The notes: generated from the letters alone by a model not told the origin. Counted from the stretch's first letter, positions 37,801 through 46,335 are shown. The stretch is 62,046 bases of DNA from Burkholderiales bacterium (GCA_016200895.1 JACQDX010000139.1:1-62046), one strand, 5' to 3'. Numbers and translations: made by a program.

Positions 37801-37936
37801 CAGTGGCACTGGTTCAGAAATCATGCAGCGCATCGCCGCGCCCATGGTGGGCGGCATGATCACAGCGCCATTGCTGTCAATGTTTGTAGTGCCTGCGGTG
37901 TACTTGCTGATGCGCAGGCACAGCTTGAAAGAATAA
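34808..37936 (+). CDS. cusA: CusA-like Cu(I)/Ag(I) RND efflux pump
   Basis: A 1042-residue HME-RND proton antiporter. Twelve membrane segments in the usual 1+5/1+5 layout; 'ARTPVDAIPDLSDVQVIIRT' and 'GVSAEFGVIMLLYLKQAWDQ' are typical. The three metal-relay Mets of E. coli CusA (573, 623, 672) are kept, at the same numbering and spacing: 'LYMPSALPG', 'APLEMFETT' and 'NRIDMLATG'. This favours Cu(I)/Ag(I) over Co/Zn/Cd. It ends the operon; no CusRS or CusF genes are adjacent. Confidence 0.95.
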   Translation: MIARLIRWSISNRFLVLLATLMLTAWGMWAVARTPVDAIPDLSDVQVIIRTSLPGQAPQIVENQVTYPLTTTMLSVPGAKTVRGYSFFGDSFVYVLFEDGTDLYWARSRVLEYLNQVQARLPAQAKTSLGPDATGVGWVYEYALVDRSGKMDLSQLRAYQDWFLKFELKSLPNVSEVASIGGMVRQYQIQLSPDKMRAYNITHGKIIESVQKANQESGGSVLELGEAEYMVRASGYLKNLDDFRKIPLMVTEAGIAVRLGDVARIQVGPEMRRGIAELNGEGEVAGGVVVMRSGKNALATIAAVKDKLDQLKPGLPPGVEIVPVYDRSGLITRAVDNLQHKLLEEFIVVAVVCAAFLFHLRSALVAIVSLPLGILTAYIIMHYQGVNANIMSLGGIAIAVGAMVDAAVVMIENAHKHIEAWQHAHPHEKLAGEQHWQVIAEAAAEVGPALFFSLLIIVLSFIPVFTLEAQEGRLFAPLALTKTYAMAAAAGLAVTLIPVLMGYLIRGKIPAEHNNPLNRLLIALYRPLLEKVLQFPKITLLVAALIAVLTVWPLARLGGEFMPPLDEGDLLYMPSALPGLSAGKVSELLQQTDRLIKSVPEVQTVFGKAGRAESATDPAPLEMFETTIQFKPREQWRAGMTLAKLLEELDRSVKVPGLSNIWVPPIRNRIDMLATGIKSPVGIKVAGADLKEIDKITSEIERVVKSVPGVSSALAERLNGGRYIDVDINRDLAARYDLNIADVQSIVAAAIGGDNIGETVEGLQRFPINLRYPRELRDSVEKLRQLPVLTARGAQISLGDIASIRINDGPPMLKSENARLSGWVYVDIRDRDLSSTVREMQQRVSKEVRLPASYSLSWSGQFEYLERASAKLKIVVPATLLIIFVLLYMTFKRLDEAAVIMATLPFALAGGVWLLWLLGHQLSVASGVGFIALAGVSAEFGVIMLLYLKQAWDQRLMKGQNSQQDLLDAIREGAVLRVRPKAMTVAVIIAGLVPIMLGSGTGSEIMQRIAAPMVGGMITAPLLSMFVVPAVYLLMRRHSLKE

Positions 37937-37942
37937 AGATAA

Positions 37943-38055
37943 TAGGACTTACGCAAAATTGTCCCAGCAAGGCGTAGCGACGAAGACAGTACTTTAGTAC
38001 GCGGCTCCTAGGAGAGGAGCTACAACGCAGCTGGGGCGGTTTTGCGTAAGTCCTA
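37943..38055. mobile_element. MITE with TAGGACTTACGCAAAA ends, copy 1
   Basis: A 113-bp element bounded by perfect 16-bp terminal inverted repeats (37943-37958 and 38040-38055). The core includes 'gacgaagacagtactttagtac' in part and a subterminal 'gtcccagc/gctggggc' pairing. No transposase is encoded. It sits seven bases after the cusA-like stop. Two relatives are at 46.0 and 60.9 kb. Confidence 0.9.
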
Positions 38056-38067
38056 AATAAGTAGAAA

Positions 38068-38090
38068 ACACGCCACTTACAATGGCGTGT
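38068..38090. terminator. Hairpin between convergent genes
   Basis: ACACGCCA and TGGCGTGT form a perfect 8-bp stem with a 7-nt loop, between the cusA-like gene (plus) and the phosphatase gene (minus). It probably terminates the latter. Confidence 0.7.
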
Positions 38091-38107
38091 CAACACCCTT
38101 CCAGATA

Positions 38108-40078
38108 TCACGCAGTCAGTTTCAATTGCAAACTGGTCGCAGTATAAGTCGGTGTCGCAGTAAATCCATCAATCGTGATGCTGCTGAATTTTCCCTTCAG
38201 GCTGCCTGCATTGATAACGGTGAGCGTATCGCCAACGCTAGGTTTATAGCCGTTCTGGAAGCGTATGCGCAAGCTGCCACCAGCGATGGTGACTGTGCTG
38301 CTAACCTGTACCAGGCTTTGTGCGCTGCGCAGGTTGATTTCCAGTGCGCCGCTGGCCAATTGTGTATATTTTCCGGTGATGCCGAGATTGCCTGCAGTAT
38401 TGACGATCACGCTGGCGCTGCTATAGACATCGCCGTTGCCAAAGGCAGTAGCAGAATTGGCTTCGACCGTGCCTGCATCAATTTGTGTGCCGCCGGTCCA
38501 GTTATTATTACCAGCGAGTTTCAATACACCACTACCCAGTTTGCTGAGCTTGCCACTGCCATTGATATCATTGCGCCAGATATCCAGCGCATTGAAACCG
38601 CCCTTGCCTGCATCCATGCTGACGATGACATTGCCGACAAAACTACCATAGCCATCTGCCGCGGCAAACAGGTTGAGCCTGCCCCAGCCTTCGGCATCAT
38701 CCATGACTGGGTAGCCGGATGCCATGGCAGTGGTTTTCAAGACCACGCGCCTTTGTGCATCGCTCAGGTATGGCAAGCGGGTTTCCAGCAAAACTTCCGC
38801 ACCTTTGGGTACCACTGCGGCTGCATTGGTGGCTGCAATCAGGACAAAGCCGTAGGTCATGCGACGCAGGTAATTGGCCTTGTTGCTGTCGTGGTCGGCG
38901 AACCTGTCCGTTGTTGCAGTGGCAGAATGGGCATAGGCATTGAAGCTGTCTGCCGTGGTATTGGTTTGCGTGATCAGGGTGGCGTGGGCCTGTGCATACC
39001 CTGCAGTTTTCTTCGCTGCATTGGCGGTATCATACAAATTGGCAGCTGCCACGGCTTGCGCCTGTATGCGGCCACTCATGACATCCAGGGGTGAGTGCAT
39101 GCCTGCCATGATGCGGTTCTCACCCAGTTCCAGGCCACGGCTCAACAATTCCTGGAAACGCTCAGGCACGAGATAGGCCATGGCGACCACGTCGCGGGTG
39201 GCTTCGGCAGCATGGCCACTGGTGAAACCGCCATCCGTTGCCGGTGTTGAGCTCTTGGCAGGTACCAGTGATGGGGCAACGATGACCTGGCTGCTCCAAC
39301 GGTAAGGGCGGGCATATTTATAAAAGCGCTTGGCCGGTTCAGTAGAACCATTATTACCTATCTGCGACACCAGATCGACAACATTGCCAAAGCTGGCATT
39401 GGCTGCGCCGCCCACACCGATATTATTGCCGCTGTCATTGTATAAAACCGTGCCTGCATCGGCAGGTATGGTAGTGATGCTGGTGGTTTGCTGAGCCGCG
39501 CTACGCCATGCTGCGGTCAATGGCCCCAGGCCATCGGTCACGCTATAGCCCTTGCCACGACGGTCATCGAGGTAGGCTGCCAGCTCCTGCTCAGGCGTGC
39601 GTTTGCTGGTCAGACTGGCGACGTAATTGATGTTGGCATCATGCACAGGGCGGTTCAGGATAGTGCCATCTGGCGTGCCGTCATTTGGCACACCCGTCCA
39701 TTTGGAAGTAGCCACTGCCGGGAAATTATCTACCGCAGGTGCTGTCACACCAGCGTCCACGATGAGTGTCAGCGGCTGCCAGATCGCCAGGAAGCCAGAC
39801 AGCACACGCACACCGGCATTGGTTTCCAGCGTCGCATATCTGGCATCACCACGCTGGTTGCTGGCGACAGTATCGACAAAGGCTGACACCCCGGCAGGTA
39901 CAGGTGCACTGTCAACCACGCCAGGGTCGGCTGGCGGTGCGGGTATCACCAGCGGGCCTTCAATAACGACGGTATCTGTCGCCGTGGTGTTCGAGCCTCC
40001 ACCGCAAGCCATAAGGGCGAGTACAGTACTGATCATCAAGGCCAGGGGCAGGCGTTTCAAGCTGTAGGTAGAGTTCAT
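38108..40078 (-). CDS. Class-A-type acid phosphatase lipoprotein with autotransporter repeat
   Basis: A 656-residue secreted protein. The N-terminal lipobox LMAC (Cys25) predicts a lipoprotein. The PAP2/vanadium-haloperoxidase phosphatase signature is complete: K-X6-RP at 250-258, TSGH at 286-289 and R-X5-H-X3-D at 322-332 (R322, H328, D332). Residues about 515-570 match an autotransporter-associated beta-strand repeat ('GSGVLKLAGNNNWTGGTQID'), and the C-terminal region is beta-rich, but no beta-barrel translocator is present. It should hydrolyse phosphomonoesters at the cell surface or in the periplasm; substrate unknown. Confidence 0.85.
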   Translation of the reverse strand: MNSTYSLKRLPLALMISTVLALMACGGGSNTTATDTVVIEGPLVIPAPPADPGVVDSAPVPAGVSAFVDTVASNQRGDARYATLETNAGVRVLSGFLAIWQPLTLIVDAGVTAPAVDNFPAVATSKWTGVPNDGTPDGTILNRPVHDANINYVASLTSKRTPEQELAAYLDDRRGKGYSVTDGLGPLTAAWRSAAQQTTSITTIPADAGTVLYNDSGNNIGVGGAANASFGNVVDLVSQIGNNGSTEPAKRFYKYARPYRWSSQVIVAPSLVPAKSSTPATDGGFTSGHAAEATRDVVAMAYLVPERFQELLSRGLELGENRIMAGMHSPLDVMSGRIQAQAVAAANLYDTANAAKKTAGYAQAHATLITQTNTTADSFNAYAHSATATTDRFADHDSNKANYLRRMTYGFVLIAATNAAAVVPKGAEVLLETRLPYLSDAQRRVVLKTTAMASGYPVMDDAEGWGRLNLFAAADGYGSFVGNVIVSMDAGKGGFNALDIWRNDINGSGKLSKLGSGVLKLAGNNNWTGGTQIDAGTVEANSATAFGNGDVYSSASVIVNTAGNLGITGKYTQLASGALEINLRSAQSLVQVSSTVTIAGGSLRIRFQNGYKPSVGDTLTVINAGSLKGKFSSITIDGFTATPTYTATSLQLKLTA

Positions 40079-40235
40079 GATGCAGGTCTGTCCTGAAGTG
40101 GAAAAGTCCGGCGATCATAAGGTATGCATGTGACGGTCGTATGACAACGGACCACATGTAATTACTAACTCTGTACTACTGACTACTACCCGATCCACAA
40201 TATCCTGGAAATCTATATACATGTTGTAGGATAAC

Positions 40236-42821
40236 CTACTCCCATTCAAGGTTTGCTGCCTTGCCAGCCATCACGTCTGGCCCCAGATAACTGGACTGCA
40301 GCTTGCCATTGTCCAGCACTATTTTGTCGAGCACGATGCCGGGGCGTATGCCATATACATGCAGGCGGTGCTTGCCTGCTGCCAACCTGCCCAGGCTGGT
40401 GCGGGTCATGCGCATGCCACTCAGGACACCCTGAGCCCAGTCGGCACTGCCATCCTTGACATCCAGTTGCACCAGTTGTGGCGCGCCGTCATCAATTGCT
40501 ATTGCCAATTCCAGCAAGCTGCCACTTATGGCATGCGTGGGGATCAGGTAAGCAGCAAAATCATAATGATCCGGCTGCATCAATGTGAAATCATAATCAA
40601 GTCGCGGCGCCATTGTGGCTGCCTGTGCAAGCGGTATGGCCTCTGCCGTCGTCGGGAACAGTGCCATGGAACCTGCGCCTGTGCGGCCCAGACCGGGTAT
40701 CAATTCCCAGCGCATGTTGCCATGGGTGCGTTGCTGATACTGCTCAGCTTCCATCGCAATGGCTGATGAAGAGTTGGTTGATGCTGAATTTGCTACCGGA
40801 TCTGCAGGTGAAATTTCAGCAGGTTTCAATGATCCTGCAGGCGCCTGCCATTTTGCTATGCGCATGGATTTCCATTGTTCATCCGCTGGTTCTGCCGCCA
40901 TGATGCCGCGCCATTTGCCGCCTGCCAGTTGGCCGTCCCAGTGTGCATTGATTGCGCTCAGTTGCTGATCAGCGGTGATAGCGGCAGCATTGTTGCCACG
41001 TTCAGTTTCAAAATAGCGGATATTCGCCAGCGCCGCCGCATGCACGGGATAAGCCAGCAGCTCAAAAAAAGCATCTTGCCTGTCTGTCGGCATTTGCTCG
41101 CGCAGCTTGTCTGTGCGGCTTTGCAATTGTCGGAATGCAGCCAGCCTTTGCGTGATTTCCAAAGGATTCAAATCACTGGGACGCGGGCTTGTTTTTGGCA
41201 ACCACCACTGCAAATGTTCTGGCTTGCGCTGGTAATTCAACTGGTAATACTCAGCCAGGATGGCGGCAATTTTTGTCGCATGGGCATCACCAAATTCACG
41301 CGCTGCCCAATGCTGCAAATAATCCGGTAATTGCGCGCGGTGCCAGCGCTGTATATCCCAGGCCATTTGCAAAAAGAATTCTGTGCCAATTTCTGCCGGT
41401 TTCAAGTCACCCACATTGGCTATCCATATCGTGCGCGCACCGGCATCATAAGACTTGCTCATTTCTTCCCAGATCAGGGCTGGTGGCGTCGTGCCCAACC
41501 ATAGATAAGACAGCGGTGCACCAAGGTATGACAAGTGGTAATACACACCAAAACCACCGGCACGCTTGCGCTCTTCGCTATTCGCAAAACTGCGTACATA
41601 GCCAAAATTATCATCAGGCCAAATGATGGTGACATCATCCGGCACCTGCAAACCCTGGCGATACAGCGACAACACTTCTTTATAGGCGCAAAACATTTGC
41701 GGCACTTGCTGTATATCGGGGTTCACATACTTGTTCAGCAAGCGACGCTGGTCGCTGAAGATGGTTTCCAATACCTGCTTGCGTTCTGCATCCGTCTTGG
41801 GCCCCTGCATTTTGGAATCATGGATGCCGCGCATGCCCAGAGTGTAAATGTTTTCATAGTGGCCATTGCTGCGCATGCGCTCTTCCCAATAAGCGCGCAC
41901 ACCGTCTGCATTGCTGACATAGTTATAGCTCACTGGTGACGCCTTCCATTCACCAACATTATTGCGCAACATGGGTTCGGCATGCGATGAACCCATGACG
42001 ATGCCATAGTCATGCGCCAGCGCCGCATTTGCAGCCAGTTGATTAAAAGGCGGGCTGACGGCATGCATGGCTGGCCACAGGGTATTGGCTTTCAGGCGCA
42101 ACAACAGTTCAAATACTTTGGCATACGTTTTGGGGCCTATGCCTTTATGTTCAGGTTCAAAATTCTTTGCTGCCCACACATGCAGGCCCCAGTCTTCATC
42201 ATTGATGAAGATGCCGCGATACTTGACCGAAGGCGGGCCAAAACGCCGTGCACCTGCTGCCATGTACAGCGCAGGCTTTTTCTCCGGCACCACATCGGCC
42301 CACCAGTGCCAGGGCGACACCCCTATGGCCTGCGACAATTCATAGATACCAAAAGCCGTACCGCGCGGGTCGCTACCGATAATGACTACCGCATGATCAA
42401 CGCCAGGCATGGGCGCAGCCACCGTGGCAATGATGAAACTTTCCCAGGCTCCGCGCAGCTTGCCAATATCCAGCTTGCCCGCAGCCACCAGGCCATCCAG
42501 CAAAGGGGATTTGCCCAGCGTGCCTACCAGCATCAGGTTAGCGGGTGCTGCAGCAACAGTTGAGGCAAGCGTAGCTTTGCGCCCGGTGACACGCCCAAAA
42601 TCGTTTGCCAGATCTGCTGCTGCCAGATGCACCACCCTGGCATCTCCATCCGCAACCAGGATATTGTTAGGCTTGCTGGCATCAGACAAAGCCACATGAC
42701 CGGGCCTGGCCACGCTGCTGATCCAGTAGTCATCGACCTGCGCCTGTGCCAGACCACAAGCCAGCAAAGGCAAGGCCAGTATTCGTACAATGAACTGGCG
42801 CAGTCTGGCTGGTGCATGCAT
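40236..42821 (-). CDS. GH115 family glycoside hydrolase (alpha-glucuronidase type)
   Basis: An 861-residue secreted enzyme. I start at 42821 (MHAPARL...), which gives a signal peptide (about 1-28, ending AQA); a longer frame to 42917 has an implausible N-terminus. The GH115 core is visible as 'FGIYELSQAIGVSPWHWWADV', 'KYRGIFINDEDWGLHVWAAKNF', 'LKANTLWPAMHAVSPPFN' and 'DDNFGYVRSFANSEERKRAGGFGVYYH' (quoted in parts). GH115 enzymes remove (4-O-methyl)glucuronic acid from xylan side chains. The C-terminal 170 residues form a beta-sandwich typical of the family. It stands alone; no TonB-dependent receptor is near. Confidence 0.92.
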   Translation of the reverse strand: MHAPARLRQFIVRILALPLLACGLAQAQVDDYWISSVARPGHVALSDASKPNNILVADGDARVVHLAAADLANDFGRVTGRKATLASTVAAAPANLMLVGTLGKSPLLDGLVAAGKLDIGKLRGAWESFIIATVAAPMPGVDHAVVIIGSDPRGTAFGIYELSQAIGVSPWHWWADVVPEKKPALYMAAGARRFGPPSVKYRGIFINDEDWGLHVWAAKNFEPEHKGIGPKTYAKVFELLLRLKANTLWPAMHAVSPPFNQLAANAALAHDYGIVMGSSHAEPMLRNNVGEWKASPVSYNYVSNADGVRAYWEERMRSNGHYENIYTLGMRGIHDSKMQGPKTDAERKQVLETIFSDQRRLLNKYVNPDIQQVPQMFCAYKEVLSLYRQGLQVPDDVTIIWPDDNFGYVRSFANSEERKRAGGFGVYYHLSYLGAPLSYLWLGTTPPALIWEEMSKSYDAGARTIWIANVGDLKPAEIGTEFFLQMAWDIQRWHRAQLPDYLQHWAAREFGDAHATKIAAILAEYYQLNYQRKPEHLQWWLPKTSPRPSDLNPLEITQRLAAFRQLQSRTDKLREQMPTDRQDAFFELLAYPVHAAALANIRYFETERGNNAAAITADQQLSAINAHWDGQLAGGKWRGIMAAEPADEQWKSMRIAKWQAPAGSLKPAEISPADPVANSASTNSSSAIAMEAEQYQQRTHGNMRWELIPGLGRTGAGSMALFPTTAEAIPLAQAATMAPRLDYDFTLMQPDHYDFAAYLIPTHAISGSLLELAIAIDDGAPQLVQLDVKDGSADWAQGVLSGMRMTRTSLGRLAAGKHRLHVYGIRPGIVLDKIVLDNGKLQSSYLGPDVMAGKAANLEWE

Positions 42822-43034
42822 GGTTTGGTCCTGTAGAGGCAATCGGTATACTGCATTGTAGAAGATCATGAATTGACACGAACACGCACAAAGCAGCGGA
42901 GCCCAAAAAATCGGCAAGATGATTAAAGCTAGGGCACGGCAAATGCCTCAGGTAATTTTTTGAAACAGTTTCCTGGTTGTTAAATCGTCCTGCATCCCGT
43001 ATCTTTGCTGCATCTTCGCTTATCACTGATTGCC

Positions 43035-43826
43035 ATGACACCATCCCGCCTTGCCGTAATAATGACTGCCTGCCTGATCATCACCCCGGTCTGGGCTGCC
43101 GATCTCGCCTATAAAAAACTCTCAGGTAATACCTTTGAACTGGTACTCAGCAGTGACACCAGCCTGACGGTCGACCAGGCGCAAGTCATGATGTCTGAAC
43201 CTGCAACAAAATTATGTAATGGCAAAATACCGGAATTTGGCAAATACAAATTTAACCGCACCGAACCCCTGGCAGGACAAGCAGCAGATGGCAAAACCAC
43301 GTTCAACATGGTGCAAATGCTGAGCTGCGTGGCAGACATACCAGAACATCCCAAGGCAGTAAGTAACAAGCTCAGTGAAGATGACATCACCAAATTCAAG
43401 GTAGAAGGCAAAAAACTCACCAATGCCTATATGTCAGCCATAGACAATGGTTACTATGAAACTGCCTACAACATGCTGGGCAGGCGCTTGAAAAACACTA
43501 ACACGCTGGAAGAATGGCAAACCCGTGTCGCTGCCTATCAGACTCAAATTGGCAAGCAAGTCAGCCGCGACCTGTGGCGTGTCACCGTTTACGAAAACCC
43601 CGTCAACTCACCAGAACCTGGCACCTATATCGCGGTTGACTATGAAACCAGACAAAGCATCGCCCCCATCACCTGCGGCTATGTAGTCTGGTTCCTGCCA
43701 GCAGGCAGCAAGAACAACTTTAGCCTGATGCGCGAAGAATATGGGCATATCTCTGAAGATATACTGAAATCGACTGCGGCCAGTGATATGGGTAAATTGC
43801 GCAAGCAGATGGGGTGCAAGGTGTAA
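43035..43826 (+). CDS. Secreted DUF4019-type protein
   Basis: A 263-residue protein with a signal peptide (about 1-23, ending VWA). The second half, 'AYMSAIDNGYYETAYNML' through 'LWRVTVYENPVNSPEPGTYIAVDYET', resembles the DUF4019 fold (a helix pair then a beta-sheet, cystatin-like). The first half is a different small domain with two Cys. Function is unknown. It is divergent from the GH115 gene and separate from the ion channel gene downstream. Confidence 0.65.
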   Translation: MTPSRLAVIMTACLIITPVWAADLAYKKLSGNTFELVLSSDTSLTVDQAQVMMSEPATKLCNGKIPEFGKYKFNRTEPLAGQAADGKTTFNMVQMLSCVADIPEHPKAVSNKLSEDDITKFKVEGKKLTNAYMSAIDNGYYETAYNMLGRRLKNTNTLEEWQTRVAAYQTQIGKQVSRDLWRVTVYENPVNSPEPGTYIAVDYETRQSIAPITCGYVVWFLPAGSKNNFSLMREEYGHISEDILKSTAASDMGKLRKQMGCKV

Positions 43827-43916
43827 GTTCGGATTATCAATTCCCCTTGTAGAAACTGTCTTGCATGCCACGGGCATAGCACACCTTTTGAAAAATTTTC
43901 GCTCAAGTTTGCTTTT

Positions 43917-43963
43917 TCAGTCAGTACGCTGGTATTCTTTTTGTTAGCGAAAATACTGACTGA
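43917..43963 (+). promoter_or_regulatory. Inverted repeat in the leader of the K+ channel gene
   Basis: TCAGTCAGTA (43917-43926) and TACTGACTGA (43954-43963) are perfect 10-bp arms with a 27-nt loop. The second arm ends six bases before the start codon, so in mRNA the hairpin would crowd the ribosome site. Confidence 0.6.
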
Positions 43964-43969
43964 TGAGAA

Positions 43970-44764
43970 ATGATGAACCATCATGCCTCGCGGGCGCGCC
44001 TGTTCAATATACTGCATAAACCTTCGCGCTCGAATGCGCTGACCCGGTACATCAACTACTTCCTGGCTGCCGTCATCCTCATCAATTGTATTGCTGTTGC
44101 ACTTGAAACCGTGCCCTCAATTGCTGGCTCCAACAAAGTCTTGTTTCATATCATCGAAGTTTTTTCGACCAGCCTTTTCGTGGTTGAATACCTGCTGCGT
44201 TTGTGGGTATGTGTAGAGCAAGGTCGGTTTGCCTCGCCCATCAGCGGCAAGATCAAATACGCTCTACAGCCCCTGTCTTTGCTCGACTTACTGGTGATTC
44301 TGACCTTCTGGGCACCGTGGGATTTGCGTTTTTTAAGAATATTCCGCCTGACCAGACTATTGCGTGTACTGAATCTGGAGGGGCTGGATCATTCGTTTAA
44401 ATCCATCAGTAATGCCCTGGCAAAAAGAAAGCATCTGCTCATCGTCGCCATCCTGATGATGGTGATTACCGCATACTGCTTTGCAGCCTTACTGTATCTA
44501 ATTGAGCACAGTGTGCAGCCCGATAAATTCAGCAGTATTCCTGAGACACTATGGTGGGCCATCGTGACATTGACCACCATAGGCTATGGCGATATCACAC
44601 CCATCACACCCGTGGGCAAGCTGCTCTCTGGTGCGATTGTATTAGTCGGCATAGGAATTTTTGCCCTGCCGACCGCCATTATGACAGCCGCAATATTGGA
44701 TGCAGGGGCGGATCATCATAAAAAGAATTGCCCACATTGCGGGGGTGATGTCACTCAAGGCTGA
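43970..44764 (+). CDS. Voltage-gated potassium channel with C-terminal Cys/His motif
   Basis: A 264-residue six-segment K+ channel subunit that would form a tetramer in the inner membrane. Segment S4 has five Arg residues at every third position (120, 123, 126, 129, 132), the voltage sensor; the selectivity filter is TIGYGD (203-208); S6 follows. The cytosolic tail is very short and ends 'HHKKNCPHCGGD' (His249/250, Cys254, His256, Cys257), which could bind a metal. Unlike Kch/KefC types there is no RCK domain. Single-gene unit. Confidence 0.93.
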   Translation: MMNHHASRARLFNILHKPSRSNALTRYINYFLAAVILINCIAVALETVPSIAGSNKVLFHIIEVFSTSLFVVEYLLRLWVCVEQGRFASPISGKIKYALQPLSLLDLLVILTFWAPWDLRFLRIFRLTRLLRVLNLEGLDHSFKSISNALAKRKHLLIVAILMMVITAYCFAALLYLIEHSVQPDKFSSIPETLWWAIVTLTTIGYGDITPITPVGKLLSGAIVLVGIGIFALPTAIMTAAILDAGADHHKKNCPHCGGDVTQG

Positions 44765-44784
44765 TGCAGATTAATTCAAGAGTC

Positions 44785-45933
44785 TTATTCACCCGCCACA
44801 GCCAACCTGTTATGCCTGAACCATTCAGCAAAACCCTGATCTTCCAGCGCGTAGATGCCCCGCGACTCCTTCCAGACCAGGTTCTTTTCACGCAAGCCAT
44901 CGATGGCGGTTTGCACTGTCGCTTTCGATAGCTTTTTGGTTTCTGTGATGTCCATGTAAGCCGCCATGGATTCATCAGAAAATGGTATCCAGTGTTCGCC
45001 CTTGCTGATGAGTACACTCAGTACGGCTTTCTGGATCGCTGTCAGGGCATCGAACTCGCTGGCAAATTCTTCCCATAGGCGGTTATTGATTTTGCGGGCG
45101 CCATCTTCCAGTATTTCTGACAGGCTTTGTGCCTGGCCATCAAGGGCGATGTGGGCGATCAGGTCGCGCAGCATTTCTGGCCTGTTCCCCAATAACTGGA
45201 ATGCAGCCCAGACACTTTCTGCACGCAGCTTGTTGCCCCTGGCCAGATTGCCATTCGCCCATTTAGTAAAGGTATCTGTGTATAACTTGTTGAGCAAGGG
45301 AAAAGCCGTGATGCTGGAACCAAAGAAAGGCTGAGTGCGGTTCAACACCAGGTGGGCGAGCTTGTCACGGTTGGAACCGGTGAACACCAGCATCAGGGCA
45401 GGCAGCTCAGCACTCAGGTTCAGCGTGTCGCGTGCGGACTTGAGTGCGAACATGGCGTTCAAGCCTGCTGTGGTACTTAGCGCATGCTGGGCTTCATCAA
45501 CGATCAACACTATGGGTTTTTTGACCTGGTGACTGAGTTCAGCAATTACATCTGACAGCGTGACATTGTCTGGCAAACCCGGCTGGTTGATGTCTATCGT
45601 CAATGTCCCCAGCACATTGACCTTGGAGAGGCCCACGGCCTTGGCAGCCTTGCTGATGATGCCTATGGTATCGGCCAGATGTTTTTTGATGGCCTCGGTA
45701 ATGATCAATGCCGGGTCGCGCTCCTTGTTGGCCCACAAGTCCACATACACGGGTAGCCAGCCACGCTGGCTGATCTCTGGCACCAGATCCTCCCGCAAGA
45801 AAGTACTCTTGCCGACACGCCTTGGCGCAGCCAGGAACAAGCCTGATCGTGCATCGCTCAGACCCTTGCCTTGCAGCCTGTTGCACAGCTCTTGTGCCAG
45901 CTCAGGGCGGCGGAAAGTGAAGGAAGTACTCAT
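44785..45933 (-). CDS. Stand-alone AAA+ ATPase of the archaeal-ATPase type
   Basis: A 382-residue protein starting MSTSFTF at 45933; the frame runs on upstream through a MITE but that part is not a real N-terminus. The P-loop is 'APRRVGKST' (36-44, with Ala in place of the first Gly), Walker B is 'IVLIVDEAQHAL' and 'MLVFTGSNRDKL' fits sensor 1. The C-terminal 100 residues look like a winged helix ('LTAIQKAVLSVLI', 'LSKATVQTAIDGL'). Such proteins (STAND/MNS clade) occur in stress, defence and plasmid functions. No partner gene is adjacent. Function unknown. Confidence 0.8.
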   Translation of the reverse strand: MSTSFTFRRPELAQELCNRLQGKGLSDARSGLFLAAPRRVGKSTFLREDLVPEISQRGWLPVYVDLWANKERDPALIITEAIKKHLADTIGIISKAAKAVGLSKVNVLGTLTIDINQPGLPDNVTLSDVIAELSHQVKKPIVLIVDEAQHALSTTAGLNAMFALKSARDTLNLSAELPALMLVFTGSNRDKLAHLVLNRTQPFFGSSITAFPLLNKLYTDTFTKWANGNLARGNKLRAESVWAAFQLLGNRPEMLRDLIAHIALDGQAQSLSEILEDGARKINNRLWEEFASEFDALTAIQKAVLSVLISKGEHWIPFSDESMAAYMDITETKKLSKATVQTAIDGLREKNLVWKESRGIYALEDQGFAEWFRHNRLAVAGE

Positions 45934-45959
45934 GGGCTGATGACCTTGTTTTTCTCGAT

Positions 45960-46154
45960 TAGGACTTACGCAAAACCGCCCCAGCTGCGTTGCAGCTCCC
46001 GCATTTGGCAAATTCGGCACTAAAGTACTGTCTTCGTCGCTACGGTGGAGTCGGGAATTCAGACCACATGTTGTCCGCCGACGCAACGAATCTCTCTTGC
46101 AAGAGAAGTTTCCTATGGCGATAGCCTTGCTGGGACAATTTTGCGTAAGTCCTA
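45960..46154. mobile_element. MITE with TAGGACTTACGCAAAA ends, copy 2 (long variant)
   Basis: A 195-bp relative of the copy at 37.9 kb with perfect 16-bp terminal inverted repeats (45960-45975, 46139-46154), in the opposite orientation. It carries about 80 extra bases in the centre. Located 26 bases upstream of the ATPase start, so it has replaced or split that gene's native promoter. Confidence 0.9.
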
Positions 46155-46158
46155 TCTA

Positions 46159-46215
46159 TTATGCTTTATTATGTCCGGGCACATAAATTATGTATTCGAG
46201 CATAATAAAGCATAA
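46159..46215. promoter_or_regulatory. 15-bp perfect inverted repeat with nested palindrome
   Basis: TTATGCTTTATTATG (46159-46173) and CATAATAAAGCATAA (46201-46215) are exact complements; between them ACATAA-A-TTATGT (46181-46193) is a second palindrome. It starts four bases from the MITE end. It could be a large operator or a cruciform site. The other 120 bases to 46335 hold nothing recognisable. Confidence 0.7.
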
Positions 46216-46335
46216 ATTGTCCTAAGTTCAAGATATTTTTGCAGTCATAGTACTGTCAAAAACATTCAGCTCATGCCATATCCGGTTTGACGGATGCGCA
46301 ATAGAAGACTTACTTGCTACAGCTTCAAGTATGAA

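Noticed and set aside
38087..39094. 335-codon plus-strand frame within the phosphatase gene
   Set aside because: Antisense to a gene with complete active-site motifs; no family resemblance.
44785..45933. Anti-phage defence system built on the ATPase
   Set aside because: No effector or nuclease partner lies next to it; flanked by a K+ channel and a TetR-controlled gene.
45934..46086. 51-residue N-terminal extension of the ATPase
   Set aside because: Encoded by the MITE; the same peptide pattern appears at the MITE at 60.9 kb, so it is not part of the protein.
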